Source of the DNA: Proteobacteria bacterium ST_bin16
Lineage (GTDB): Bacteria; Pseudomonadota; Gammaproteobacteria; Burkholderiales; Nitrosomonadaceae
Length of the DNA stretch: 6,576 nucleotides
Reading direction: 5' to 3'
Assembly (NCBI GenBank): GCA_002083595.1
Contig: MSXT01000047.1
Span: forward strand, 1-6,576
The notes under the pieces are model-generated. The model saw only the letters and a program-made list of their open reading frames with translations. It was not told where the DNA came from and made no database searches. Positions within the stretch are counted from its first letter, which is position 1. Every line of letters begins with the position of its first letter. Shown in pieces: positions 1-6,549 of this stretch. Made by a program: the position numbers and the translations under genes.

Positions 1-1629
1 ATCATTTATAAGCAGGTAACCGGTTCGCATGTAAACAATCAAGCCCGGATTGAATGGTCAATTGCAGCGATCTATATTGCAACCTCATTCACTTGGGGTG
101 TTTTTTTGAGCTGGATTTTTTTATCGATTGATATCATCGATAACGGGGCAATCCTAGCGATTATTTCTACGGTGGGTTTTATTGCCGGCGGTATCGCGGC
201 GACTTCACCGCGCATCCGCATCATGCTTGCCTTTGCACTGCTGGTTTATGCGCCGAGCTTGATCAGTCTGGTGTTATTTATTCCCGATGATAGCGGCTGG
301 GTAATGCTGATCATCGGGTTTGCTTATTTTGTTTTTTCCGTGCACAACGGTAAGTTGCAGCATGAGAATTACTGGATTGCGCGGCAGCAGGCCGTGCAGC
401 TGGAAAAACAAGCAGTGGATTTGGAACAGGCACGGCTGCAAGCGGAGAATGCCAATAGGGCGAAATCGGCTTTCCTGGCCGCGATGAGTCACGAGATCCG
501 CACACCGATGAATGGTGTGCTGGGTATGACTGAGATACTTGCAACGACCCCGCTGAACCCGGAGCAAACCAATCATTTGAATGTAATCCGTAATTCCGGG
601 CGGACTCTGCTGCGGATTATCGATGATATTCTGGATTTCGCCAAAATAGAGGCGCACAAACTGAGCATCGTTAACCGTTCTTTTGATTTGCCGGGGTTGA
701 TTGATGAGGTTCATGCCTTATTTCGCACCAAAGCAAAAGAAACACCGGTAAATTTCATAGTCAGTTTCGATTGCAATCCTTCCCATAACCTGATTGGAGA
801 TCCGGACCGGATTAAGCAAATTTTATTTAATTTGTTGGGAAATGCATTCAAGTTTACTCAGCAAGGCGAGGTTAAGCTGGTAATAAATTGCGCCGAGATT
901 GCGGATCGCAGCGGTATTGAGTTGGAACTGACGGTGACGGATACCGGGATTGGTATTTCCACCGAGAATCAGGCACGCTTGTTCCAGGAGTTTTCGCAAG
1001 TCGGCGAAGCGACTCAACATATTCGCGGTACCGGGCTTGGGCTCGTGATCACCCGCAACTTGTTATCATTGATGGGCGGCTCCATTACGGTATCCAGTGA
1101 AACCGGTGCGGGATCGATGTTCTGTGCGCGCTTGCCGTTGCGGTATGAAATTGCCGCCAGTGCGATAACGAAATCAGGTGAATTACCGCAAACGCGGCTC
1201 AAGACTGCGACTGAAGATCGCCCCCGCATTCTGGTGGTCGAAGATAACGATGTGAATCAGTTAGTCAGTAAAGCAATGCTGGAGCGTTTAAACTGTGAAG
1301 TGACCTTGGTGAATAATGGTGTCGAAGCAATTGACGCCTTTTCTTCCCGGCGCTTCGATTTGATTCTGATGGACTGTAACATGCCTGTTATGGATGGATT
1401 TGAAGCCACGCGGCAAATACGCGCGCTTGAGCAGCAAAAAAAATTAACACCCGTGCCCATTGTAGCCCTGACCGCCCATGCGCTGGATCACATCAAGCAA
1501 GAATGTTTTGCCGCCGGAATGGATGGGCATCTCAGTAAGCCGTTTGACGTTGCGCAATTGGACAAAATATTGCAGCAATTTTCCTCAATTCAGTTGATCC
1601 AGCCACGGGATAGTAAAAATTCTACCTGA
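1..1629 (+). CDS. Hybrid sensor histidine kinase/response regulator, 5'-truncated by window edge
   Basis: Inner-membrane two-component kinase that should autophosphorylate on a His and pass the phosphate to its own receiver domain. The frame is open from base 1 (542 residues visible), and the first 35 codons encode hydrophobic sequence that continues into the next segment. The TTG at 106 is therefore an internal Leu and not the start. Numbering from base 1, four membrane segments are visible at about residues 20-42, 49-67, 73-94 and 99-115. A coiled-coil linker follows at about 119-155. The HisKA H-box (MSHEIRTPMNG) has phospho-His164. The HATPase domain shows an N-box with N281, a G1 box DTGIGIS at 314-320 and a G2 box GTGLGL at 343-348. 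The C-terminal receiver (about 410-525) has E414/D415, phospho-acceptor D458, T491 and K513. No HPt domain follows. The input signal is unknown; no periplasmic or PAS sensor is visible. Family call is firm, pathway unknown. Confidence 0.95.
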   Translation: MIYKQVTGSHVNNQARIEWSIAAIYIATSFTWGVFLSWIFLSIDIIDNGAILAIISTVGFIAGGIAATSPRIRIMLAFALLVYAPSLISLVLFIPDDSGWVMLIIGFAYFVFSVHNGKLQHENYWIARQQAVQLEKQAVDLEQARLQAENANRAKSAFLAAMSHEIRTPMNGVLGMTEILATTPLNPEQTNHLNVIRNSGRTLLRIIDDILDFAKIEAHKLSIVNRSFDLPGLIDEVHALFRTKAKETPVNFIVSFDCNPSHNLIGDPDRIKQILFNLLGNAFKFTQQGEVKLVINCAEIADRSGIELELTVTDTGIGISTENQARLFQEFSQVGEATQHIRGTGLGLVITRNLLSLMGGSITVSSETGAGSMFCARLPLRYEIAASAITKSGELPQTRLKTATEDRPRILVVEDNDVNQLVSKAMLERLNCEVTLVNNGVEAIDAFSSRRFDLILMDCNMPVMDGFEATRQIRALEQQKKLTPVPIVALTAHALDHIKQECFAAGMDGHLSKPFDVAQLDKILQQFSSIQLIQPRDSKNST

Positions 1630-1729
1630 TTCCACCAGATTTCAGAGCGGCAATGCGATAATACGCAGTATTCACACGCACAGCATATTGATCGCTGGAT
1701 ATCGCACACGCTAATTCTATATACCCAAA

Positions 1730-2185
1730 ATGATGATCTGGAAACCCAATGTAACGGTCGCGGCCGTTGTTGAACACAATGGTAAATACCTGCTGGTTGA
1801 GGAAGAACCCGAAGCCGGTGCCGGTTTATTTTTAAATCAGCCGGCAGGGCATTTGGATCCGGGAGAATCCATTATTCAAGGCGCCATACGGGAAACGCTG
1901 GAAGAAACGGCGTATACCTTTGTTCCCGAATATCTGGTGGGCATTTATCAATGGCATTCGCATCGCGTTGATACCACGTACATCCGTTTTGCGTTCGGCG
2001 GGCATGTGACGCATCACGATACGGAACGTGTACTGGATACGGGCATTTTACTGGCATCTTGGTATAGTCCGGATGAAGTGAATCAAATGGTTCAGCGGCA
2101 CCGCAGTCCGCTGGTGATGCAATGTATTCGCGACCATTTGGCGGGCAAACGCTATCCGCTGGAACTGCTGACACACTATGAGTAA
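1730..2185 (+). CDS. nudJ: Nudix hydrolase NudJ (phosphatase, HMP-PP/thiamine-PP type)
   Basis: A 151-residue Nudix hydrolase. It matches remembered E. coli NudJ (YmfB, 153 aa) along its whole length: the N-terminal KPNVTVAAVV, the NQPAGHL segment before the Nudix box, and the C-terminal RSPLV and RYPLE motifs. The Nudix box runs from G40 to Y62, with E46, R54, E55, E58 and E59 as the expected metal-binding and catalytic set. The usual Gly near its end is Ala61. E. coli NudJ removes phosphate from hydroxymethylpyrimidine pyrophosphate, thiamine pyrophosphate and some nucleotides; the substrate here is inferred from that orthology. Starts at 1730 and 1733 are both ATG; the second gives an N-terminus closer to E. 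coli. Neither has a visible Shine-Dalgarno sequence. The stop overlaps the mnmA start by 8 bp, implying co-transcription. The 100 bp upstream show no convincing promoter or terminator. Confidence 0.9.
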   Translation: MMIWKPNVTVAAVVEHNGKYLLVEEEPEAGAGLFLNQPAGHLDPGESIIQGAIRETLEETAYTFVPEYLVGIYQWHSHRVDTTYIRFAFGGHVTHHDTERVLDTGILLASWYSPDEVNQMVQRHRSPLVMQCIRDHLAGKRYPLELLTHYE

Positions 2186-3260
2186 AAAGCACCGTGTTGT
2201 CGTCGGCATGTCCGGCGGAGTCGACTCGTCTGTGGCGGCCTACTTGCTGAAACAGCAGGGTTACGATGTCGTCGGTTTGTTCATGAAAAACTGGGAGGAC
2301 GATGATACCGATGAATATTGCTCCTCCCGCCAGGATTTTCTCGATGCGGTATCGGTTGCGGATGTCATCGATATTCCAATTGAAGTAGTCAATTTTTCCG
2401 CTGAATACAAAGACCGGGTTTTTACCCATTTTCTGGCTGAGTATCAAGCGGGGCGGACGCCCAATCCCGATGTACTGTGTAACGCCGAAATCAAATTCAA
2501 AGCTTTTCTGGATCATGCACATAAACTGGGAGCGGATTATATTGCAACAGGCCACTATGCGCAGGTGCGTGAAGTGAATGGCGTATTTCAGTTATTGAAA
2601 GGTGAAGATGGAACCAAAGATCAAAGTTATTTTTTGTACCGCCTCAATCAAACACAACTCGCCAATACCTTATTTCCGATCGGGCATCTGTATAAGCGCG
2701 AGGTGCGCAAGATCGCCAAGGAATTGAACTTGCCTAACTTTTCCAAAAAAGACAGTACCGGTATTTGCTTCATCGGCGAACGCCCTTTCCGAGAGTTTCT
2801 CAATCGCTATCTCCCGCACAAACCGGGAGAAATCCAAACACCAGATGGAAAAGTGATCGGTCAGCATGTGGGGTTGATGTATTACACCATCGGGCAACGG
2901 CAGGGGCTGGGAATCGGAGGGACACGTGATGGTGGCGATGAGCCGTGGTTCGTGTCCGCCAAGGATATGGCACGGAATGTATTGATTGCCGTGCAAGGTC
3001 ATGACCATCCGGATTTGCTCCGCCCATCGCTGAGAGCAATCGATCTGACATGGGTTAGCGGCAAGCAACCGCACTGTAATTGGGTCTATGCCGCCAAAAC
3101 ACGCTACCGTCAGGTTGATGCTCCTTGTGCAATCATAGAATTAGCTCAAGATCATTGCCAGATCGATTTCGCACAACAGCAATGGGCCATTACACCGGGA
3201 CAATCGGTTGTTATTTATGAAAGTAGGGTATGTCTTGGCGGTGGAGTCATTGCGGAGTAA
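2178..3260 (+). CDS. mnmA: tRNA-specific 2-thiouridylase MnmA
   Basis: Cytosolic enzyme that adenylates and then thiolates C2 of the wobble uridine (U34) of tRNA-Lys, -Glu and -Gln, using sulfur relayed from IscS. At 360 residues it has the normal family length. The N-terminal PP-loop motif SGGVDSS is at residues 12-18. The two catalytic cysteines are C101, in the NPDVLCN motif, and C197, in DSTGICFIGER; they correspond to E. coli C102 and C199. KDQSYFLY is at 147-154 and GQRQGLGIGG at 239-248. The C-terminal beta-barrel domain ends in the typical CLGGGVI motif. The ATG start lies inside the last codons of nudJ, which suggests translational coupling; only a weak purine stretch (GGAACT) precedes it, at poor distance. 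All key residues are present, so the gene looks functional. Confidence 0.98.
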   Translation: MSKKHRVVVGMSGGVDSSVAAYLLKQQGYDVVGLFMKNWEDDDTDEYCSSRQDFLDAVSVADVIDIPIEVVNFSAEYKDRVFTHFLAEYQAGRTPNPDVLCNAEIKFKAFLDHAHKLGADYIATGHYAQVREVNGVFQLLKGEDGTKDQSYFLYRLNQTQLANTLFPIGHLYKREVRKIAKELNLPNFSKKDSTGICFIGERPFREFLNRYLPHKPGEIQTPDGKVIGQHVGLMYYTIGQRQGLGIGGTRDGGDEPWFVSAKDMARNVLIAVQGHDHPDLLRPSLRAIDLTWVSGKQPHCNWVYAAKTRYRQVDAPCAIIELAQDHCQIDFAQQQWAITPGQSVVIYESRVCLGGGVIAE

Positions 3261-3320
3261 ATACTGAAAACACCACCATGCCCTAAGCCGGTTGACATAA
3301 TTGGCGATCGCAAAAATAGA

Positions 3321-3361
3321 AAATAAAAATGGGATTTTTCATATAAAATCTATTTTTATTT
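3321..3361. repeat. AT-rich palindrome, possible weak bidirectional terminator
   Basis: The outer arms AAATAAAAAT (3321-3330) and ATTTTTATTT (3352-3361) are perfect complements. Inside them GATTTT (3333-3338) pairs with AAAATC (3345-3350) around a 6-base loop. G3332 can wobble-pair with T3351, leaving G3331 as a bulge. A-rich left and T-rich right arms flanking a hairpin resemble a bidirectional terminator between mnmA and groES. The core has little GC, so termination is doubtful; it could equally be an AT-rich upstream element or a protein site. Confidence 0.4.
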
Positions 3362-3402
3362 CATCTATTACAATGTGTTAGAAAATATTTCTGTAACTTG
3401 AT

Positions 3403-3432
3403 CTTGAAATTCCCAGCTAAAGCCCCTATTAT
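3403..3432 (+). promoter_or_regulatory. groESL promoter: overlapping sigma-32 and sigma-70 elements
   Basis: CTTGAAA (3403-3409), 13 bases, then CCCCTATT (3423-3430) fits the heat-shock sigma-32 pattern (CTTGAAA, CCCCAT-type -10). In the same DNA, TTGAAA (3404-3409), 17 bases and TATTAT (3427-3432) form a good sigma-70 promoter with 5/6 matches in each box. Transcription should start near 3438-3440, inside the CIRCE operator, giving a leader of about 125 nt before groES. The match is seen directly; use by both sigma factors is inferred. Confidence 0.85.
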
Positions 3433-3458
3433 TAGCACTCAGGGTTACTGAGTGCTAA
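3432..3458. promoter_or_regulatory. CIRCE operator (HrcA binding site)
   Basis: TTAGCACTC (3432-3440), a 9-base spacer and GAGTGCTAA (3450-3458) form a perfect match to the CIRCE consensus, with no mismatch in either arm. It begins at the last base of the -10 box and covers the predicted transcription start. HrcA bound here would block initiation until heat or unfolded protein titrates GroEL from HrcA. The hrcA gene is not in the window. Confidence 0.97.
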
Positions 3459-3506
3459 CACTATCTTACCCGCGTATTAGTATTCTGACTTATTAGAGAT
3501 TTATGC

Positions 3507-3527
3507 ATGAAATACAAAGTATTTCAT
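3507..3527 (+). repeat. groES leader hairpin
   Basis: ATGAAATAC (3507-3515) and GTATTTCAT (3519-3527) are perfect 9-bp inverted arms around an AAA loop. Three further A-U pairs (TTT 3500-3502 with AAA 3528-3530) can form across a 4-base bulge. It lies in the predicted leader, about 25 nt before the Shine-Dalgarno sequence, so it does not cover that site. It could stabilise the mRNA or organise the leader fold; no function is shown. Confidence 0.55.
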
Positions 3528-3564
3528 AAATTTTGGTTTTTTAATTTTTACAGGAGAAAACAGT

Positions 3565-3855
3565 ATGAAAATTCGCCCTTTGCATGATCGTGTGATTGTC
3601 AAGCGATTGGAAGATGAACGCAAAACCGCTTCAGGTATTGTTATCCCGGACAGCGCTGCGGAAAAACCTGATCAAGGTGAGATTCTCGCAATTGGAAAAG
3701 GAAAAGTCGGTGATGATGGGAAAGTGCGTCCATTGGAAGTTAAAGTGGGCGATAAAGTATTGTTTGGAAAATATGCTGGACAGTCTGTCAAAGTTCAAGG
3801 TGAAGAACTTTTGGTTATGCGGGAAGAAGATATTATGGGTGTAATTGAAGGCTAA
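3565..3855 (+). CDS. groES: Co-chaperonin GroES (Cpn10)
   Basis: Cytosolic 10-kDa lid of the GroEL folding chamber; seven copies cap the ring and control substrate encapsulation. At 96 residues it has the standard bacterial length. The N-terminal KIRPLHDRVIVKR strand, the mobile loop at about residues 17-32 with its hydrophobic GIVI tripod (24-27) that docks on GroEL, and the C-terminal VMREEDIMGVIE segment are all typical. The ATG at 3565 has a strong AGGAG (3552-3556) at 8-nt spacing, unlike the genes to the left. It is the first gene of the groESL operon and lies behind the sigma-32/CIRCE control region. A hairpin begins in its last codons and places the stop codon in the loop. Confidence 0.99.
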   Translation: MKIRPLHDRVIVKRLEDERKTASGIVIPDSAAEKPDQGEILAIGKGKVGDDGKVRPLEVKVGDKVLFGKYAGQSVKVQGEELLVMREEDIMGVIEG

Positions 3856-3872
3856 TTGCGCCGGTTCAATTA
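3842..3872 (+). repeat. Hairpin spanning the groES stop codon and groES-groEL gap
   Basis: TAATTGAA (3842-3849) pairs perfectly with TTCAATTA (3865-3872). Stacked on this, GGC (3850-3852) pairs with GCC (3860-3862), leaving two bulged G (3863-3864) and a 7-base loop that starts with the groES TAA stop (3853-3855). There is no T-run after it, so it is not an intrinsic terminator. It may mark an mRNA processing or stability site between the two cistrons; this is inference. Confidence 0.5.
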
Positions 3873-3915
3873 TTCGCTAAAGACAATATGTTGTTGAGAG
3901 ATTAGGAGAAAAGTT

Positions 3916-5565
3916 ATGTCAGCAAAAGAAGTGAAGTTTGGTGATTCAGCACGTCATAGAATGGTAGCCGGTGTTAATATTTTAGCTGATGCGGTTAAAG
4001 TGACATTAGGTCCGAAAGGCCGGAATGTGGTGTTGGATCGCTCTTATGGCGCGCCAACCATTACCAAGGACGGTGTTTCAGTTGCGAAAGAAATCGAATT
4101 AAAAGACAAATTCGAAAATATGGGTGCACAGATGCTGAAGGAAGTGGCCAGCAAAACATCGGATGTAGCAGGTGATGGAACCACTACTGCAACGGTATTA
4201 GCACAAGCGATTGTCAAAGAAGGCATGAAGTATGTAGCCGCCGGCATGAACCCAATGGACCTTAAACGGGGCATTGATAAAGCTGTGACTGCAGCCGTCG
4301 GAGAATTGAAAAAACTGTCAAAACCTTGTGCGACAGCGAAAGAAATCGCGCAAGTGGGCAGTATTTCTGCGAACTCCGATACCGAAATCGGAAAAATCAT
4401 TGCCGACGCGATGGACAAAGTCGGTAAAGAAGGCGTGATCACGGTAGAAGACGGCTCTGGATTGCAAAATGAGCTGGAAGTCGTGGAAGGTATGCAATTT
4501 GATCGCGGTTATCTGTCACCTTATTTTGTCAGCAGCGCGGAAAAACAAATTGCACTGCTTGATAACCCATTTGTTCTGCTACACGACAAAAAAATCTCCA
4601 ATATTCGCGATTTATTGCCGGTATTGGAACAAGTGGCGAAAGCAGGTAAGCCTTTGTTAATTATTGCTGAAGATGTCGATGGCGAAGCGCTGGCTACACT
4701 CGTGGTCAACAATATCCGCGGCATTCTGAAAACTTGCGCGGTCAAAGCGCCTGGTTTCGGTGATCGCCGTAAAGCCATGCTGGAAGATATTGCCATCTTG
4801 ACCGGCGGTACTGTGATTGCGGAAGAAGTGGGCCTGACCCTTGAAAAAGCGACGCTCAATGACTTAGGACAAGCAAAACGTATCGAAGTCGGTAAAGAAA
4901 ATACCACTATCATTGATGGCGCGGGCGATGCTAAAGCTATTGAAGCGCGTGTCAAACAGATTCGCACACAAATTGAAGAAGCAACTAGCGATTACGATAA
5001 AGAAAAATTGCAAGAACGTGTCGCTAAATTGGCGGGTGGTGTTGCATTGATCAAAGTTGGTGCCGCAACCGAAGTTGAAATGAAAGAGAAAAAAGCACGT
5101 GTTGAAGACGCATTACACGCAACACGCGCAGCAGTAGAGGAAGGCGTAATACCGGGCGGTGGTGTCGCATTGCTGCGTACGATCTCGATTGTTAAGAAAA
5201 CGAAAGGTGACAATCATGATCAGGATGCCGGTATCAAGATCGTCTTACGCGCCCTGGAAGAACCTTTACGTCAGATTGTTACTAACTGCGGCGATGAGCC
5301 CTCTGTTGTAGTGAATAAAGTCACGGAAGGTCAAGGCAATTTTGGTTACAATGCTGCAACCAGCGAATATGGTGACTTAGTTGCAATGGGTGTGCTGGAT
5401 CCTACCAAAGTAACCCGTTCTGCATTACAAAATGCTGCTTCTGTTGCCAGTCTGATGCTGACCACCGACGCTATGGTCGCTGAATTGCCGAAGGAAGAAG
5501 CACCAGCCGGTGGCGGTATGGGCGGCATGGGCGGTATGGGTGGTATGGGCGGCATGGATATGTAA
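3916..5565 (+). CDS. groEL: Chaperonin GroEL (Cpn60)
   Basis: Cytosolic 60-kDa chaperonin subunit that forms the double heptameric ring for ATP-driven protein folding with GroES. Its 549 residues match the family (548 in E. coli). The N-terminal half aligns with E. coli without gaps as far as I can trace. ATPase residues D52 (ITKDG), D87 (GDGTTT) and D398 (VEDALHATRAAVEEG) are at their E. coli positions. The apical GYLSPYF patch at 198-204 supplies substrate- and GroES-binding residues Y199, Y203 and F204. The C-terminus has the flexible GGM repeat tail ending in MDM. AGGAG (3904-3908) lies 7 nt before the ATG, and two TAA codons stand in tandem at the end (5563-5568). Co-transcription with groES across a 60-bp gap is expected. 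Nothing suggests a second, divergent paralogue. Confidence 0.99.
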   Translation: MSAKEVKFGDSARHRMVAGVNILADAVKVTLGPKGRNVVLDRSYGAPTITKDGVSVAKEIELKDKFENMGAQMLKEVASKTSDVAGDGTTTATVLAQAIVKEGMKYVAAGMNPMDLKRGIDKAVTAAVGELKKLSKPCATAKEIAQVGSISANSDTEIGKIIADAMDKVGKEGVITVEDGSGLQNELEVVEGMQFDRGYLSPYFVSSAEKQIALLDNPFVLLHDKKISNIRDLLPVLEQVAKAGKPLLIIAEDVDGEALATLVVNNIRGILKTCAVKAPGFGDRRKAMLEDIAILTGGTVIAEEVGLTLEKATLNDLGQAKRIEVGKENTTIIDGAGDAKAIEARVKQIRTQIEEATSDYDKEKLQERVAKLAGGVALIKVGAATEVEMKEKKARVEDALHATRAAVEEGVIPGGGVALLRTISIVKKTKGDNHDQDAGIKIVLRALEEPLRQIVTNCGDEPSVVVNKVTEGQGNFGYNAATSEYGDLVAMGVLDPTKVTRSALQNAASVASLMLTTDAMVAELPKEEAPAGGGMGGMGGMGGMGGMDM

Positions 5566-5602
5566 TAAGTGCTATTCCAACGCAACTTAGAGTTTTGATA
5601 CT

Positions 5603-5638
5603 AAACAGACTCCAATATCTCTTGGAGTCTGTTTTTTT
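5603..5638 (+). terminator. Rho-independent terminator of groESL
   Basis: AAACAGACTCCAA (5603-5615) and TTGGAGTCTGTTT (5622-5634) form a perfect 13-bp stem with a 6-base loop, and the T-run continues to 5638. It starts 37 bp after the groEL stop. The preceding A-run could let it work weakly on the other strand, but no gene points toward it from the right. Confidence 0.95.
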
Positions 5639-5729
5639 ATGCAAATGGAATTTCGATTGGAGGAATAGAGATACTTATCAGGCGTTATATTTTTATCTGA
5701 AAATATATTGCCGTGATAAATTCTACAGT

Positions 5730-6476
5730 ATGGACAAAATAGAAAACTACTCACCGGCCGGAGATCTTTTGCACGATCGCGTTATTTTGGTGACGGGAGC
5801 GGGGCAGGGATTGGGGCGTGCAGCCGCTCTAGCATATGCGAATCATGGCGCCACCGTGATTTTACATGGGCGTAAAGTTAAAAAGCTGGAAACGGTTTAT
5901 GATGAGATTGAAGCGCTCGGTAAAGCGCAAGCGCTTATTTATCCGCTTGATCTCGAAAAAGCCGAAGACAAAGATTTTGCCACGCTGGCGCAAGCGATTG
6001 CGGAACAACTCGGCCGATTAGATGGAATTCTGCACAATGCAGCCCTGCTGCCCGGTTTAAGTCCGTTGGAACATCAATCAGTTGTACAGTTTCGCTCGTT
6101 GCTGCAGGTGAATCTGATTGCGCGCTTCGCGGTCACGAAAGCGTGTTTGCCATTATTGAAAGCTTCACCGGATGCGAGTGTGATCATGACTACAAATTCG
6201 CATGGGCTGAATCCTTCAGCGTATTGGGGTGGTTTTGCCGTAGCCAACGCAGGGATTCACGCTTTGATGAAGATTCAGGCCGATGAATGGGAAGCATTGC
6301 CTAACTTACGCATGAATTCTATCGTGCCCGGGATTGTGAATTCACCTCAACGGATTATGACGCATCCTGGTGAAGTCAAACAAACGATGCGCCGCCCGGA
6401 AGATTTAATGGCAACCTATCTGTATTTGATGGGGCCGGATAGTAAAGGTGTCAGCGGGCAAACTATCGCTTGCTAA
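5730..6476 (+). CDS. YciK-like short-chain dehydrogenase/reductase lacking the catalytic triad
   Basis: A 248-residue protein with a Rossmann fold of the SDR superfamily, closest by memory to E. coli YciK (252 aa). The dinucleotide motif TGAGQGLG is at residues 22-29, HNAA (102-105) replaces the usual NNAG, and the structural Asn is N128 (VNLIA). Aligned without gaps to YciK/FabG, the catalytic Ser is N156 (with S157 next to it), the Tyr is F169 and the Lys is N173, so normal SDR reduction is unlikely. The frame also runs open upstream from a TTG at 5595, but that start is inside the groEL terminator. The ATG at 5730 puts the N-terminus where YciK begins. It has no clear Shine-Dalgarno sequence. 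The C-terminus ends about 10 residues before that of YciK. No clear promoter is seen in the 91 bp after the terminator. Its function is unknown; it may bind NAD(P) or act as a regulator or scaffold. Confidence 0.85.
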   Translation: MDKIENYSPAGDLLHDRVILVTGAGQGLGRAAALAYANHGATVILHGRKVKKLETVYDEIEALGKAQALIYPLDLEKAEDKDFATLAQAIAEQLGRLDGILHNAALLPGLSPLEHQSVVQFRSLLQVNLIARFAVTKACLPLLKASPDASVIMTTNSHGLNPSAYWGGFAVANAGIHALMKIQADEWEALPNLRMNSIVPGIVNSPQRIMTHPGEVKQTMRRPEDLMATYLYLMGPDSKGVSGQTIAC

Positions 6477-6524
6477 TTAGCACAGTAATTGAATGATCTG
6501 GCTGCGATCAGCGGGATTAAAAGG

Positions 6525-6530
6525 TATAAT
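6525..6530 (+). promoter_or_regulatory. -10 box of tRNA-Leu promoter
   Basis: A perfect TATAAT lies 19 bp before the tRNA, placing initiation near 6537. The best -35 at 17-bp spacing is CTGCGA (6502-6507), only 3/6 to consensus. The position and the perfect -10 make a tRNA promoter likely despite the weak -35. Confidence 0.6.
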
Positions 6531-6549
6531 CGTTACAATAAATTGACTT

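Larger units (their letters stand above)
3261..3564 (+). other. mnmA-groES intergenic control region
   Basis: This 304-bp gap holds no gene I can support. It is clearly AT-rich. In order it contains an AT-rich palindrome (3321-3361), a promoter with overlapping sigma-70 and sigma-32 elements (3403-3432), a CIRCE operator (3432-3458), a leader hairpin (3507-3527), and a U-rich stretch leading into the groES ribosome binding site AGGAG at 3552-3556, 8 nt before the ATG. No strong GC-rich terminator is visible for mnmA. Confidence 0.85.

Noticed and set aside
1857..1915. Nudix box of NudJ with Ala61 in place of the usual Gly
   Set aside because: The catalytic glutamates are intact, and an Ala at this place seems a normal variant in NudJ-type proteins, so it is not evidence of lost function.
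3292..3320. TTGACA that could be a -35 box upstream of groES
   Set aside because: At 17-bp spacing the -10 candidate (AATAGA) matches only 3/6; the promoter at 3403-3432 is far better.
4044..5213. Long open frames on the minus strand under groEL (and similar ones under the kinase and mnmA)
   Set aside because: They mirror the codon bias of the real genes, show no recognisable domain and lack ribosome binding sites.
5515..5565. Repeated GGCATGGGCGGTATG-like DNA at the end of groEL
   Set aside because: This encodes the normal GGM tail of GroEL and is not a separate repeat element.
5659..5663. GGAGG resembling a strong ribosome binding site after the groEL terminator
   Set aside because: No ATG, GTG or TTG lies at a usable distance in any frame, and it is 66 bp from the SDR start.
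5595..5729. Upstream extension of the SDR frame from a TTG, giving 293 residues
   Set aside because: It would start before and run through the groEL terminator, and the extra 45 residues do not resemble an SDR N-terminus; the ATG at 5730 fits the family.
6494..6512. Short inverted repeats (TGATC/GATCA and GCTG/CAGC) after the SDR gene
   Set aside because: Stems of 4-5 bp without a T-run do not make a credible terminator.
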